A model generated the notes under the pieces. It had not been told where the DNA came from and searched no databases. It saw only the letters and a list, made by a program, of their open reading frames with translations. Source: Arthrobacter_H sp030452125 (GTDB lineage: Bacteria; Actinomycetota; Actinomycetes; Actinomycetales; Micrococcaceae). From it: 64,000 bases of DNA. Position 1 is the stretch's first letter. Each line of letters starts with the position of its first letter. The stretch is taken from assembly GCA_052379645.1 (NCBI GenBank), contig JBQSYU010000018.1; one strand, given 5' to 3'. A program made the position numbers and the translations under genes. This document shows positions 15,663 through 23,814 of the stretch, piece by piece.

Positions 15663-16783
15663 CAGGCGCGGTGGCCCAACTTATCGCGTAGCCGTGAAAA
15701 GACCCCGCCCCGTTCGGCCAACCGGCCCTCGGCGAATTCCTCGTCACGCAGGGTGGCCAGACGTTCGAGCAGCTCACGCTGTTCGTCGTCGATCTTCGTG
15801 GGGGTCTCCACCTGCAGGTGGACGACCAGATCGCCGCGGCTGCCCCCGCGCAGCCGGGGGACGCCCAGCTGGGAGAGCTTGACCGTATCGGCCGACTGGG
15901 TGCCCGGCTCGATCAGGATGTCCTGCTCGCCGTCGAAGGTCTCCAACTTCATGTCGGTGCCCAGGGCCGCCGCCGTCATCGGGATGCGCAACGTGGCATG
16001 GAGATCGTTGCCTTCGCGTTCGAAGACCGCATGGCGTTTGACGTTGATCTCCACGTACAGGTCGCCCGACGGTCCGCCGCCGGGCCCCGCTTCGCCCTGG
16101 CTGTCCAGGTGGATGCGGGTGCCGGTGGCCACGCCCGCGGGGATCTTCAGCTGCTTGGACACCCGCTCACGCACTCGGCCCTGGCCCATGCATTCGTTAC
16201 AGGGGCTGGGCAGCGTGGTGCCGAAGCCACGGCAGGCGCTGCAGGTTTCGATGGTCATCATGTTGCCCAGGAAGGAGCGGACCGGACGCTGCACCTGGCC
16301 CTGCCCCTGGCAGATGGTGCAGGTCTCCGGCGAGGTCCCCGGCTGGCAGCAGGTGCCTTGGCAGACGCCACAGGTGACCGCGGTTTCGATGTCGAGGGTG
16401 TAGACGGTCCCCTGGACCGCGTCCTTGAGATCGATGCTGGCGGTCACCAGCGCATCCCGTCCACGCTGGGTCCGCGAGGCGGGACCCTGGGCCGCTCCCC
16501 CGCCGAAGAACTGTTCGAAGATGTCCCCGAAGCCGCCGAAGCCGCCACCGCCACCTCCGCCGCCGGCGGTGCCGTTCTCATTGCCCGTCGCATCATAGAT
16601 CTCACGCTTCTGCGGGTCCGACAGGACCTCGTAGGCGTGGGTGACGGATTTGAACCTATCCGAGACATCCTCGCCCGGGTTCACGTCCGGGTGGAGCTTG
16701 CGGGCGAGCTTCCGGTAGGACTTCTTGATTTCCTCGGCGGAGGCGTCGCGCGCGACGCCGAGGGTTTCGTAGTGGCTGCTCAC
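15662..16783 (-). CDS. dnaJ: Chaperone protein DnaJ (DnaJ2 type)
   Basis: This Hsp40 co-chaperone stimulates DnaK and binds unfolded clients. The 373-residue protein has a J domain with HPDVNPGED at residues 1-70, a Gly-rich stretch, a zinc-finger region near 130-210, and two C-terminal beta domains. The first zinc repeat reads CGVCQGTC instead of the usual CxxCxGxG; the others are CTICQGQG, CSACRGFG and CNECMGQG. It starts with GTG at 16783, 59 bases after hrcA, and is therefore under HrcA/CIRCE control. Confidence 0.94.
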   Translation of the reverse strand: MSSHYETLGVARDASAEEIKKSYRKLARKLHPDVNPGEDVSDRFKSVTHAYEVLSDPQKREIYDATGNENGTAGGGGGGGGFGGFGDIFEQFFGGGAAQGPASRTQRGRDALVTASIDLKDAVQGTVYTLDIETAVTCGVCQGTCCQPGTSPETCTICQGQGQVQRPVRSFLGNMMTIETCSACRGFGTTLPSPCNECMGQGRVRERVSKQLKIPAGVATGTRIHLDSQGEAGPGGGPSGDLYVEINVKRHAVFEREGNDLHATLRIPMTAAALGTDMKLETFDGEQDILIEPGTQSADTVKLSQLGVPRLRGGSRGDLVVHLQVETPTKIDDEQRELLERLATLRDEEFAEGRLAERGGVFSRLRDKLGHRA

Positions 16784-16842
16784 AGTGTGTGCTGTGTCCT
16801 TTCCGACAATCTGTACATGCTTATTCCCCGGGCCCTGGTCCG

Positions 16843-17856
16843 TCAGCCGGCCAGGATGCGGGAAAGATAACGGGCGACCGCTCGTACGGCCGCCATGCTG
16901 GTGGGGTAGTCCATGCGGGTGGGACCCAGGACCCCGACCTTGGCCGCGGCACCGGGGCCGTAGCCGGTGGCCACGACCGAGGTCTCGGCCAGGCCGCCGT
17001 AGGGGTTCTCCCGTCCGATCTGCACGGCGATGCCCCGGGCGTCCTGTTCCAACTCGGAGAACAACCGCAACAGGACCACTTGTTCCTCGAGGGCTTCGAG
17101 CACCGGGGTGATCGTCAACGGGAAGTCCCCGGTGGAACGCGCCAGGTTGGCGGTCCCTGCCATGATGATCCTCTCGATCACCGAGTTGTCCCCCAACGAA
17201 GCCAGGGCCTGGGCCAGGATCCGTCCGGAATCGCGCAGGGATGGAACCATTTTCTCACAGGCGGCCAGGGCCAGATCACCGATGCTCTGCATCCGCTGGC
17301 CCGAGGTGGCTGCCAGGAACGTGGCCTTGAGGTCGGCCAATGATTCATCGCTGGTCTCCGGAGGGACCAGGACCACCCGTTGGTCGACCTTGCCGGTGTT
17401 GGTGATCAGGATCGTGAGGACCTGACCGGACCCCAGACCCACCAACTCTATGTGGCGGACCGTGGCATCGCTAAACTGCGGCACCTGGAGCACGGCGACC
17501 TGGTTGGTCAGCTGGGACAGGAGCCGGACCGTGCGTTCCAGGACTTCGTCCAGGTCGTTGGTCCCCTCCAGCATGCGGTGGATGGCCCGGCTTTCCGCGG
17601 TGGAGAGGGGGCGGACGGCGTCGATCTGGTCCACGAAGTAGCGGTAGCCCTGTTCGGTCGGGATCCGCCCCGAGGAGGTGTGCGGGGCGATGATCAGTCC
17701 CTCTTCCTCCAGGGCCGACATGTCGTTGCGGATGGTGGCCGCCGACACGCCCAACCGGTGCCGTTCAACCAGGGCCTTGGAGCCGACCGGTTCCCGGGAA
17801 TGGACATAGTCCTCGACGATCGCCCGCAGGACCTCGAGGCGCCGTGGTACTGACAT
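16843..17856 (-). CDS. hrcA: Heat-inducible transcriptional repressor HrcA
   Basis: HrcA represses class I heat-shock genes by binding CIRCE operators; GroE chaperonin keeps it active. The 337-residue protein has an N-terminal winged helix (residues 1-80, ATIRNDMSALEEEGLI), then the GAF-like HrcA dimerisation domain. ATG at 17856 follows GGAGG by 5 bases. A CIRCE element lies about 50 bases upstream, so the hrcA-dnaJ-rsmE operon should be autoregulated. Confidence 0.96.
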   Translation of the reverse strand: MSVPRRLEVLRAIVEDYVHSREPVGSKALVERHRLGVSAATIRNDMSALEEEGLIIAPHTSSGRIPTEQGYRYFVDQIDAVRPLSTAESRAIHRMLEGTNDLDEVLERTVRLLSQLTNQVAVLQVPQFSDATVRHIELVGLGSGQVLTILITNTGKVDQRVVLVPPETSDESLADLKATFLAATSGQRMQSIGDLALAACEKMVPSLRDSGRILAQALASLGDNSVIERIIMAGTANLARSTGDFPLTITPVLEALEEQVVLLRLFSELEQDARGIAVQIGRENPYGGLAETSVVATGYGPGAAAKVGVLGPTRMDYPTSMAAVRAVARYLSRILAG

Positions 17857-17907
17857 TCGATCCTCCTGTGGGTCTCGCGGTGGATGGACGGATTGCGGCC
17901 TCGTGGC

Positions 17908-17934
17908 TTAGCACTCGACACGCCTAAGTGCTAA
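17908..17934. promoter_or_regulatory. CIRCE operator (HrcA binding site)
   Basis: TTAGCACTC, a 9-base spacer, then AAGTGCTAA. This matches the CIRCE consensus TTAGCACTC-N9-GAGTGCTAA with one mismatch. It lies between hrcA and the divergent DUF3097 gene. Confidence 0.93.
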
Positions 17935-18026
17935 GTCTAATACGAATGACCGCTTGTTAGCATGGTGGCCGCGCGCATCGGCGCCGGCGGCCCGCTCCTC
18001 GCGACCGCCCGACCCAGTGAAAGGCC

Positions 18027-18893
18027 GTGTCAGCATTGGATATCCACCAGTGGGGAGCCCAGAATCTATCGGCACCGAAAGCCCGCCAGCTGCGCCGGGT
18101 GCCCGCCGCCCTGGGCCTGTTGCTCGAAGACGTGCAATCCGGCTGGGTCGGTGAAGTCGTGCGGATCGAACGTTCCGGGGGCCTGCGTCTGGTCGTCCTG
18201 GAGGATCGTCGGGGCAAGACCCGGTCCTTCCCCACGGGCTTCGGTTTCCTGATCGAAGGCGAGCCGGTCGAGGTCATCGAACCACAGGCCGTGGCGGCCG
18301 CCCCCGGGGCCGGAGGCGGCCGGAGCGCCTCCGGTTCGGTGAAGGTCTCCAACCTCAAGGCCCGTACCGCATTGGCCAGCCGGATCTGGGTCGAGGGCAA
18401 GCACGACGCCGAACTGGTCGAAAAGGTCTGGGGCCACGACCTGCGGGTGGAAGGGATCGTCGTCGAACCCCTGCATGGTGTCGATGACCTGGCGGGGGCG
18501 ATCGCCGAGTTCTCCCCGGGGCCCGAGCGCAAGCTGGGGATCCTGGTGGACCACCTGGTCTCCGGGACCAAGGAGGAGAAGATCGCCGCCGAGGCCATGC
18601 GGGTTCCGGGGGCCCGGTCCAATGTCCTGATCGTCGGGCACCCCTATGTCGATGTCTGGCAGGCAATCCGCCCGCAGGTGCTGGGCATCACCGCATGGCC
18701 GGTCATCCCGCGGGGAACCGATTGGAAGACAGGTATCCTCAAGGGTCTGGGGTGGGCCCATGCCAGCCAAGCCGATGTGGCCCTGGGATGGCGGCGGCTA
18801 TTGGGCCAGGTGAACAGTTTCACCGACCTGGAACCGAGCCTGCTCGGGCGGGTCGAAGAGGTCATTGACTTCCTGACCACCGGCCGAAACTGA
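18027..18893 (+). CDS. DUF3097 family protein
   Basis: This 288-residue soluble protein of an actinobacterial family has no assigned function. The N-terminal 110 residues look like a small beta domain (GEVVRIERSGGLRLVVLEDRRGKTRSFP). The middle segment WVEGKHDAELVEKVWG, followed by LGILVDHLVSGTKEEKI, resembles the Glu and Asp motifs of Toprim domains as in RNase M5. That is inference, because the second motif reads LVDH rather than DxD. The GTG start at 18027 begins MSALDIHQWG. It is divergent from hrcA, across the CIRCE site. Confidence 0.82.
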   Translation: MSALDIHQWGAQNLSAPKARQLRRVPAALGLLLEDVQSGWVGEVVRIERSGGLRLVVLEDRRGKTRSFPTGFGFLIEGEPVEVIEPQAVAAAPGAGGGRSASGSVKVSNLKARTALASRIWVEGKHDAELVEKVWGHDLRVEGIVVEPLHGVDDLAGAIAEFSPGPERKLGILVDHLVSGTKEEKIAAEAMRVPGARSNVLIVGHPYVDVWQAIRPQVLGITAWPVIPRGTDWKTGILKGLGWAHASQADVALGWRRLLGQVNSFTDLEPSLLGRVEEVIDFLTTGRN

Positions 18894-18987
18894 CCTCTCG
18901 GCGCGCCGTACGTCCCGCGAAGGGGTACCGGAGGCCCCCGGGGGCGATAAACTAGGCAAAATCGTGTTGGACGGGAGGAACGACTTG

Positions 18988-19404
18988 GTGATGAACGGAT
19001 CAGGCAAGAAGCCCGGCGAAGGCTCGGCCGACGCCGGACGCTTCGAGGGTTCGTCATCGGCTCCCCTGCCGCTGACACCTTCGGAAGATCGCCAGTGGGC
19101 GACGATTGCGCACTTCGGGGGCATCCTGGGATGCATCCCGTCGGGGATCATCTACCTCGTCTATCGGGACCGCGGGGCCTTCACCGCCCAGGAATCCAAG
19201 GAGGCGCTGAACTTCACGCTTCCGTTGACGGTGCTGGCCCTGATCTCCAACCTGCTCATGTTCATCCCGGTGGTCGGTGGGGTCTTCGCCATCATCGCCG
19301 TCGCGCTGTGGACCTATATCACCGTCAGCGGCGTGGTCGCCGGGATCGAGGTCAACCGCGGTCGTCCCTACCGCTACCCCTTCAACCTCAGACTCATCGA
19401 TTAG
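18988..19404 (+). CDS. DUF4870 domain membrane protein
   Basis: This small membrane protein (138 residues) has a hydrophilic N-terminus and the DUF4870 core starting RQWATIAHFGGILGCIPSGIIYLVY. Three hydrophobic segments are visible, the last ending WTYITVSGVVAGIEVNRG. Function is unknown. GTG at 18988 is chosen because GGGAGG (18973-18978) lies 9 bases upstream; TTG at 18985 or ATG at 18991 are alternatives. The gene converges with lepA-hemW on a strong hairpin. Confidence 0.8.
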   Translation: MMNGSGKKPGEGSADAGRFEGSSSAPLPLTPSEDRQWATIAHFGGILGCIPSGIIYLVYRDRGAFTAQESKEALNFTLPLTVLALISNLLMFIPVVGGVFAIIAVALWTYITVSGVVAGIEVNRGRPYRYPFNLRLID

Positions 19405-19428
19405 CACTCGCCCCGGTACGGAGTTCGG

Positions 19429-19459
19429 GCGGGCCCGGGAACCTGGTTCCCGGGCCCGC
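19429..19459. terminator. Bidirectional terminator between the DUF4870 gene and hemW
   Basis: A perfect 14-base inverted repeat (GCGGGCCCGGGAAC and its complement) has the 3-base loop CTG. There is no long T-run on either side. Confidence 0.82.
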
Positions 19460-19479
19460 TTCCGTTCGGGGCAGGGCCC

Positions 19480-20709
19480 CTAGAAGTCCAGGAGCCGACG
19501 CACGATGGCGTCGGCCAGCAGACGGCCATTCAAGGTGGGGATGATCCGGCCGCCCACGGCGGCCGAGCCCTCGATGAGTCCGTCGGAAATCAGCCCGGCC
19601 ACGGCGTGGCGTCCCGAGGCAGGCAGCTCCGCGACCGGAAGACCGTCGACGATCCGGGTCAGCAGCATCGTCCGCTCGAGCAGACGCGCCTGCTCATCGG
19701 GGCTTTCGCGTCCGGCCGCCGGGGAAGTCCCGGCGTCGATGCGCTGCTGGTAGGCCGCAGGATGCTTGACGTTCCACCAGCGCAGACCTCCGACATGAGA
19801 ATGCGCTCCGGGTCCGGCGCCCCACCAGTCGGCACCCTTCCAGTAGGCCATGTTGTGGCGGCACCGGGTTGCTTCGCTCCGGCTCCAGTTGCTGACCTCA
19901 TACCAGGAGAACCCGGCGGCGGTGAGCAGTTCCTCGGCCAGCAGATACTTATCGGCGTGGTCGTCGTCATCGATGTCGGCGACTTCGCCGCGACGAATCT
20001 GGGCGGCCAGCCGCGTCCCGTCCTCGATGATCAGGGCGTAGGCGGAAATATGATCGGGGTCATAGGTCAGGGCCGTCTCCAGCGAGGCCCGCCAATCCTC
20101 CAGTGACTCCCCCGGAACCCCATAGATCAGATCCACGCTGACGGCCAGTCCGGCTTCGCGGGCCCACGCGACCGCCTGGCCGACCCCTTCGGGGCGGTGG
20201 GTGCGGTCCAGGGTCTTCAAGACGTGGGGAACGGCCGATTGCATGCCGAAGGACACCCGGGTGAAGCCGGCCTCGGCCAGGGTGCTGAGCGATTCGAACG
20301 TCACCGAGTCCGGGTTGGCTTCGGTGGTGATCTCCGCACCGTCCTGCAACCCCCATGTCCCACGGATCGTCTCCAGGACCGAGGCCAGATCCTCGGCCGG
20401 CAACAGGGTCGGGGTTCCCCCGCCGAAGAAGACGGTGGAGACCTTCCGGTCGGGCAACCCGCTGGCTCGCAGGACCCCTCCGCCGAACTCCAGCTCGGCG
20501 GAGGCCGCGGCCGCATAGGTGTCCTGGCTGGATCCGGAGCCTAGTTCATGGGCCGTATAGGTGTTGAAGTCGCAGTATCCGCAGCGCACGGCACAGAACG
20601 GGATATGCACATAGACACAGAAGTCGCGTTCGGTGGCGCCGTCGATGGTGCTGGCGGGCAGCAGGCCATCGGCCGGCGCCGGATCCCCGAGGGGCAAGGC
20701 AGAAGGCAT
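19480..20709 (-). CDS. hemW: Radical SAM haem chaperone HemW
   Basis: HemW belongs to the coproporphyrinogen-oxidase-like radical SAM family but acts in haem handling and delivery. The 409-residue protein has the 4Fe-4S motif in VYVHIPFCAVRCGYCDF, followed by FFGGGTPTLL, the SAM-binding EANPDS region and the C-terminal HemN domain. The motif order HxPFCxxxCxYC favours HemW over true HemN. It starts 5 bases after the lepA stop, so both are in one operon. Confidence 0.92.
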   Translation of the reverse strand: MPSALPLGDPAPADGLLPASTIDGATERDFCVYVHIPFCAVRCGYCDFNTYTAHELGSGSSQDTYAAAASAELEFGGGVLRASGLPDRKVSTVFFGGGTPTLLPAEDLASVLETIRGTWGLQDGAEITTEANPDSVTFESLSTLAEAGFTRVSFGMQSAVPHVLKTLDRTHRPEGVGQAVAWAREAGLAVSVDLIYGVPGESLEDWRASLETALTYDPDHISAYALIIEDGTRLAAQIRRGEVADIDDDDHADKYLLAEELLTAAGFSWYEVSNWSRSEATRCRHNMAYWKGADWWGAGPGAHSHVGGLRWWNVKHPAAYQQRIDAGTSPAAGRESPDEQARLLERTMLLTRIVDGLPVAELPASGRHAVAGLISDGLIEGSAAVGGRIIPTLNGRLLADAIVRRLLDF

Positions 20710-20714
20710 GAAGG

Positions 20715-22568
20715 CTACTTCTTGGCCTTGTCCGCGGAGCCCTCGGAGGACAAGGCGGCGATGAAGGCTTCCTGCGGCACCTCGACGCGGCCGACCATCT
20801 TCATGCGCTTCTTGCCTTCCTTCTGCTTTTCCAGCAGCTTGCGCTTACGCGAGATATCGCCGCCGTAGCATTTGGCCAGGACGTCCTTGCGGATGGCCCG
20901 GACGGATTCACGGGCGATGATCCGCGAGCCGATGGCCGCCTGGATGGGGACCTCGAACTGCTGGCGCGGAATGAGTTCGCGCAGCTTGCGGGTCATCATC
21001 ACCCCGTAGGGGTAGGCCTTGTCCTTATGGGTGATCGCGCTGAATGCGTCCACCGCCTCGCCTTGGAGCAGGATGTCGACCTTGACCAGATCGGCGACCT
21101 GTTCGCCTTCGGCCTTCCAGTCGAAGGAGGCATAACCCCGCGTCTTGGATTTGAGGAAATCGAAGAAATCGAACACGATCTCGGCCAGCGGCAACAAGTA
21201 CCGCAATTCCACCCGGTCCTCGGAGAGATAGTCCATGCCCAGCATCTGACCGCGGCGGGATTGGCACAATTCCATGACCGAGCCGACGAATTCGTTCGGG
21301 GTCAGGATCGTGCCGGCCACCATCGGTTCGCGCACTTCCTGGATCTTGCCGGCAGGGAATTCGCTGGGGTTGGTCACGGTGACCACCGACTTGTCCTCGG
21401 TCACCACGTCGTAGATGACGTTGGGGGCCGTGGAAATGAGGTCCAGGTTGAACTCGCTCTCCAGACGTTCCCGCGTGATCTCCAGGTGCAGCAGGCCCAG
21501 GAAGCCCACCCGGAACCCGAAGCCCAGGGCCACCGAGGTCTCCGGTTCGAAGGTCAGGGCCGCATCGTTGAGCAACAGCTTGTCCAGGGCATCGCGCAGC
21601 ACCGGGTAATCCGATCCGTCGATCGGGTACAGCCCGGAGAAGACCATGGGCTTGGGGTCCTCGTACCCGCCGAGGGACTCCGGCGCGGGGTTGGCGAAGG
21701 AGGTGATGGTATCGCCGACCTTGGACAGGCGGACGTCCTTCACCCCGGTGATCAGATAGCCGACCTCGCCTACGCCCAGACCCTTGCAGGGGGTCGGTTC
21801 GGGGGATGACACCCCGATCTCGAGCACCTCGTGGGCGGTGCGCGTGGACATCATCTGGACCTTCTCGCGCGGGCTCAGCTTCCCGTCGACGACGCGGACG
21901 TAGGTGACGACGCCACGGTAGGTGTCGTAGACGGAGTCGAAGATCATCGCCCGGGCCGGGGCATCGGCATCGCCGACCGGGGGCGGGAGTTCGCGGACGA
22001 TCTTGTCCAGCAGTGCATCGACGCCTTCACCGGTCTTGCCCGATACCTTCAACACGTCTTCGGGATCGCCGCCGATGAGGCCGGCGATTTCGGCGGCATA
22101 CTTCTCGGGTTGGGCGGCCGGCAGGTCGATCTTATTGAGCACCGGGATGATCGTCAGATCGTTTTCCATGGCCAGGTAGAGGTTGGCCAGGGTCTGGGCC
22201 TCTATCCCCTGGGCGGCATCGACCAGCAGGATCGCCCCCTCGCTGGCTGCCAGGGAGCGGGAGACCTCATAGGTGAAGTCGACGTGGCCCGGAGTGTCGA
22301 TCATGTTCAGTGCGTAGGAGACGCCATCGACTTCCCACGGCATGCGCACGGCCTGGGATTTGATGGTGATGCCGCGCTCGCGCTCGATATCCATCCGGTC
22401 CAGGTACTGTGCCTTCATCTCACGCTGGGAGACGATCCCCGTGGATTGCAGCATCCGGTCGGCCAGGGTGGATTTCCCGTGGTCGATATGGGCGATGATG
22501 CAGAAGTTCCTGAGGATCGCCGGATCGGTTGCGGCAGGCACCGGTGCGGTGCGGGCCATGGGTGACAC
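20715..22568 (-). CDS. lepA: Elongation factor 4 (LepA)
   Basis: LepA is a ribosomal translocase-family GTPase that back-translocates or remodels ribosomes and aids 30S assembly. The 617-residue protein, a usual length, shows G1 AHIDHGKST, G3 DTPGHVDF and G4 NKIDLP. These are followed by EF-G-like domains and the LepA-specific C-terminal domain (SRKRKLLEKQKEGKKRMK). GTG at 22568 is chosen because relatives begin MSPMAR; ATG at 22559 is possible. It is divergent from the PemK-like gene and leads into hemW. Confidence 0.95.
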   Translation of the reverse strand: MSPMARTAPVPAATDPAILRNFCIIAHIDHGKSTLADRMLQSTGIVSQREMKAQYLDRMDIERERGITIKSQAVRMPWEVDGVSYALNMIDTPGHVDFTYEVSRSLAASEGAILLVDAAQGIEAQTLANLYLAMENDLTIIPVLNKIDLPAAQPEKYAAEIAGLIGGDPEDVLKVSGKTGEGVDALLDKIVRELPPPVGDADAPARAMIFDSVYDTYRGVVTYVRVVDGKLSPREKVQMMSTRTAHEVLEIGVSSPEPTPCKGLGVGEVGYLITGVKDVRLSKVGDTITSFANPAPESLGGYEDPKPMVFSGLYPIDGSDYPVLRDALDKLLLNDAALTFEPETSVALGFGFRVGFLGLLHLEITRERLESEFNLDLISTAPNVIYDVVTEDKSVVTVTNPSEFPAGKIQEVREPMVAGTILTPNEFVGSVMELCQSRRGQMLGMDYLSEDRVELRYLLPLAEIVFDFFDFLKSKTRGYASFDWKAEGEQVADLVKVDILLQGEAVDAFSAITHKDKAYPYGVMMTRKLRELIPRQQFEVPIQAAIGSRIIARESVRAIRKDVLAKCYGGDISRKRKLLEKQKEGKKRMKMVGRVEVPQEAFIAALSSEGSADKAKK

Positions 22569-22691
22569 GTAGGTGACCTCACTCTGGGGTTCTTGTTGGG
22601 ATGGATCGAGGGCGCAGTTGCACCACAGCACCTCATTGTTCCACGATTCGGGCCCGAGTCTGACCCCGCAGTGGGTGTGGCGCAGCGCTGT

Positions 22692-22697
22692 TACCGT
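22692..22697 (+). promoter_or_regulatory. -10 box for a leaderless PemK-like mRNA
   Basis: TACCGT lies 6 bases before the ATG at 22704, with no Shine-Dalgarno. Confidence 0.4.
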
Positions 22698-22703
22698 GGG
22701 CGC

Positions 22704-23240
22704 ATGCAGATCAGCGCCGGTAACATCAGGAAATTGGTTCGGCTCGGTTCCAAGGCCTTCCGGGCTTTTCGCCGTAGCCAGGGATCGACGCCCGGCCCCT
22801 CACGGAGCCCCGGAACTTCCCCGGCCGGTTCATCGGGGCCAGAGGGTGGACGCCCCTATCCCGGCGACTACGAGGGCCGATTCACCCCCCGGTATGCCCC
22901 ACGGCCGGACGGCCATCCGGATCCGGGGGAAATCGTCTGGACCTGGGTCCCCTATGAAGAGGACCCCTCCCGGGGCAAGGATCGTCCGGTGCTGCTGGTG
23001 GGCCGTGACGGGGAGTTCCTCCTGGGGCTGATGCTCACCTCCCAGGACCACAACAACCGCCGGCACCGTGATCGGGACTACGTCGACATCGGGACCGGGG
23101 CCTGGGACCGGGCCGGCAGGCCCAGCGAGGTCAAGGTCGATCGGGTCATCCGTGTGGACCCGCAGGGCATTCGTCGCGAAGGGGCCGTGCTGGACCGAGG
23201 CGCCTTCGAGCGGGTCGGCCGGGCCCTGGGCGGAGCCTGA
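22704..23240 (+). CDS. PemK/MazF-family protein, orphan
   Basis: This 178-residue protein has about 80 low-complexity, Pro/Gly/Arg-rich N-terminal residues. A PemK/MazF-like beta barrel follows, starting DPGEIVWTWVPYEEDPSRGKDRPVLLVG and continuing LGLMLTSQDHNN and VDRVIRVDP. MazF-type proteins are mRNA endoribonucleases inhibited by a small adjacent antitoxin. No antitoxin ORF is found here on either side, and the gene sits alone beside lepA. Either it works without one or it has lost toxin activity. It probably starts leaderless at ATG 22704. Confidence 0.72.
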   Translation: MQISAGNIRKLVRLGSKAFRAFRRSQGSTPGPSRSPGTSPAGSSGPEGGRPYPGDYEGRFTPRYAPRPDGHPDPGEIVWTWVPYEEDPSRGKDRPVLLVGRDGEFLLGLMLTSQDHNNRRHRDRDYVDIGTGAWDRAGRPSEVKVDRVIRVDPQGIRREGAVLDRGAFERVGRALGGA

Positions 23241-23321
23241 GGGCGCAGCGTTCCAGCCTGGAGCGTCCCGACGGGCCGACCCGCCGGAAACTGCTTCGAA
23301 TCGCGGGCATCGGCCTTAGCT

Positions 23322-23329
23322 GCTAAGAT
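23322..23329 (+). promoter_or_regulatory. Extended -10 promoter of rpsT
   Basis: TGCTAAGAT is an extended -10 (TGn plus TAAGAT). The predicted transcript starts near 23336, giving an untranslated leader of about 125 bases. Confidence 0.55.
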
Positions 23330-23335
23330 TGCTTG

Positions 23336-23463
23336 CTGTGTGTCCGCGCAGGTCGACGGGCACTTCTCCCGGGTCGCCATAGGTATCCCCACGCCGCTCA
23401 GTCGATGGCTCGGGAGGGATCCCTCACCGACCATTTTCCGCGAAAGCAAGAGAGTTTAAACTA
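23336..23463 (+). promoter_or_regulatory. Long 5' leader of rpsT
   Basis: About 125 bases separate the likely start site from the rpsT GTG. They include a self-complementary GAGGGATCCCTC and other GC-rich inverted segments, suggesting folded RNA. Ribosomal protein mRNAs often carry autoregulatory leaders, but I cannot match this to a known S20 motif. The ribosome-site region GAGAG lies a short way before the start. Confidence 0.35.
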
Positions 23464-23724
23464 GTGGCAAACATCAAATCCCAGAAGAAGCGCATCCTCA
23501 CCAACGAGAAGGCCCGCGCCAACAACGCGGCAGTCCGTTCGGATGTGAAGACCGCCATCCGCGCAGTCAAGCAGGCTGTGACCAAGGCTGATAAGGATGC
23601 CGCCACGGCAGCGCTGCGCGTTGCAGGCCGCAAGCTGGACAAGGCCGTCTCCAAGGGTGTCCTGCACAAGAACAATGCAGCCAACCACAAGTCGGCCATC
23701 TCCAAGAAGGTCAACGCGCTCTAA
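23464..23724 (+). CDS. rpsT: 30S ribosomal protein S20
   Basis: This is a primary 16S rRNA-binding protein of the small subunit body. The 86-residue, Lys/Ala-rich helical protein has the typical start ANIKSQKKRILTNEKARANN after a GTG start codon at 23464, and ends KNNAANHKSAISKKVNAL. It is monocistronic, with its own extended -10 promoter, a long leader and a strong terminator, and it converges with holA. Confidence 0.97.
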   Translation: MANIKSQKKRILTNEKARANNAAVRSDVKTAIRAVKQAVTKADKDAATAALRVAGRKLDKAVSKGVLHKNNAANHKSAISKKVNAL

Positions 23725-23746
23725 AGCCCGTTCAAGGTTTCATCGC

Positions 23747-23782
23747 AAGAAGCCGCTTCCGGTTCTCCGGAGGCGGCTTCTT
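23747..23782 (+). terminator. Terminator of rpsT
   Basis: A 16-pair stem (AAGAAGCCGCTTCCGG against CCGGAGGCGGCTTCTT, one G-U) has the loop TTCT and is followed by CGTTT. It also faces the end of holA and may act in both directions. Confidence 0.85.
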
Positions 23783-23814
23783 CGTTTAATGCCCCCGGCC
23801 CCGGGGCCCTGGGT

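Noticed and set aside
23338..23382. 14-codon GTG ORF at the start of the rpsT leader
   Set aside because: It could be leaderless, but the composition is Ser/Pro/Gly/Arg-rich without a control-codon run, and there is no overlap with rpsT; not distinguishable from chance.
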